A DNA stretch of 6,481 bases from assembly GCA_023435965.1 (NCBI GenBank), contig JAEZLC010000148.1, forward strand, positions 1-6,481, in the 5' to 3' direction. This stretch comes from Cyanobacteria bacterium OH_CDB_58. Its GTDB lineage: Bacteria; Cyanobacteriota; Vampirovibrionia; Gastranaerophilales; Gastranaerophilaceae. Below the pieces are notes generated by a model, which worked only from the letters and a program-made list of their open reading frames with translations, had not been told where the DNA came from and did not search any database. Position numbers and translations under genes: made by a program. This document shows, one piece after another, positions 6,443 to 6,481 of the stretch. Positions within the stretch are counted from its first letter, which is position 1. The number at the start of each line of letters is the position of its first letter.

Positions 6443-6481
6443 TCAAAAAGTAATTCACTCAGAATATATTAAGGATTGTTA
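6443..6481 (+). other. Right-edge intergenic DNA with possible RBS of the next gene
   Basis: The 39 bases after the helicase stop hold no hairpin terminator. TATATT at 6465-6470 runs into AAGGA (6471-6475), which would be a good Shine-Dalgarno for a + strand start codon within a few bases of the window's right edge. A downstream gene close enough to be co-transcribed with the helicase is therefore likely, but none of its coding sequence is visible. Confidence 0.35.

Overview
The window is an AT-rich stretch of bacterial chromosome (about one third G+C by eye). It is densely coded on the + strand only and uses the standard genetic code: TGA, TAG and TAA all end genes. No phage, transposon, tRNA, rRNA or CRISPR signature is visible. 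The lineage cannot be fixed from these genes. The BioG/BioC biotin pair is most familiar from Gram-negative-type bacteria, and the base composition would fit low-GC gut or environmental lineages, but that is only a guess.

Layout. Bases 1-612 are the 3' part of gltX (glutamyl-tRNA synthetase), cut by the left edge and followed by a clear intrinsic terminator (642-674). Bases 724-2105 are a two-gene unit, bioG-bioC, joined by an ATGA overlap. Bases 2156-3151 encode a family 2 glycosyltransferase with a GTG start and a good ribosome binding site. Bases 3224-6442 encode a 1072-residue superfamily 1 (Upf1-like) helicase with a C-terminal PD-(D/E)XK/Vsr-like nuclease domain. The last 39 bases are intergenic and end in a possible ribosome binding site for a gene beyond the right edge.

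Function. GltX charges tRNA-Glu. BioC methylates malonyl-ACP so that it can enter fatty acid synthesis as a disguised primer, and BioG removes the methyl ester once the chain is pimeloyl-length; together they supply pimeloyl-ACP for biotin synthesis. The glycosyltransferase probably builds a surface glycan or glycolipid. It and the helicase each have a candidate promoter, so the four functions look like separate transcription units rather than one pathway.

The helicase-nuclease is the least ordinary gene. Its architecture (unassigned N-terminal domain, acidic linker, Upf1-like motor with a long basic coiled-coil insertion, Vsr-like nuclease tail) resembles single-gene nucleic-acid-processing and candidate anti-phage proteins. 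Nothing else in the window looks like a defence island, so a defence role remains an inference.
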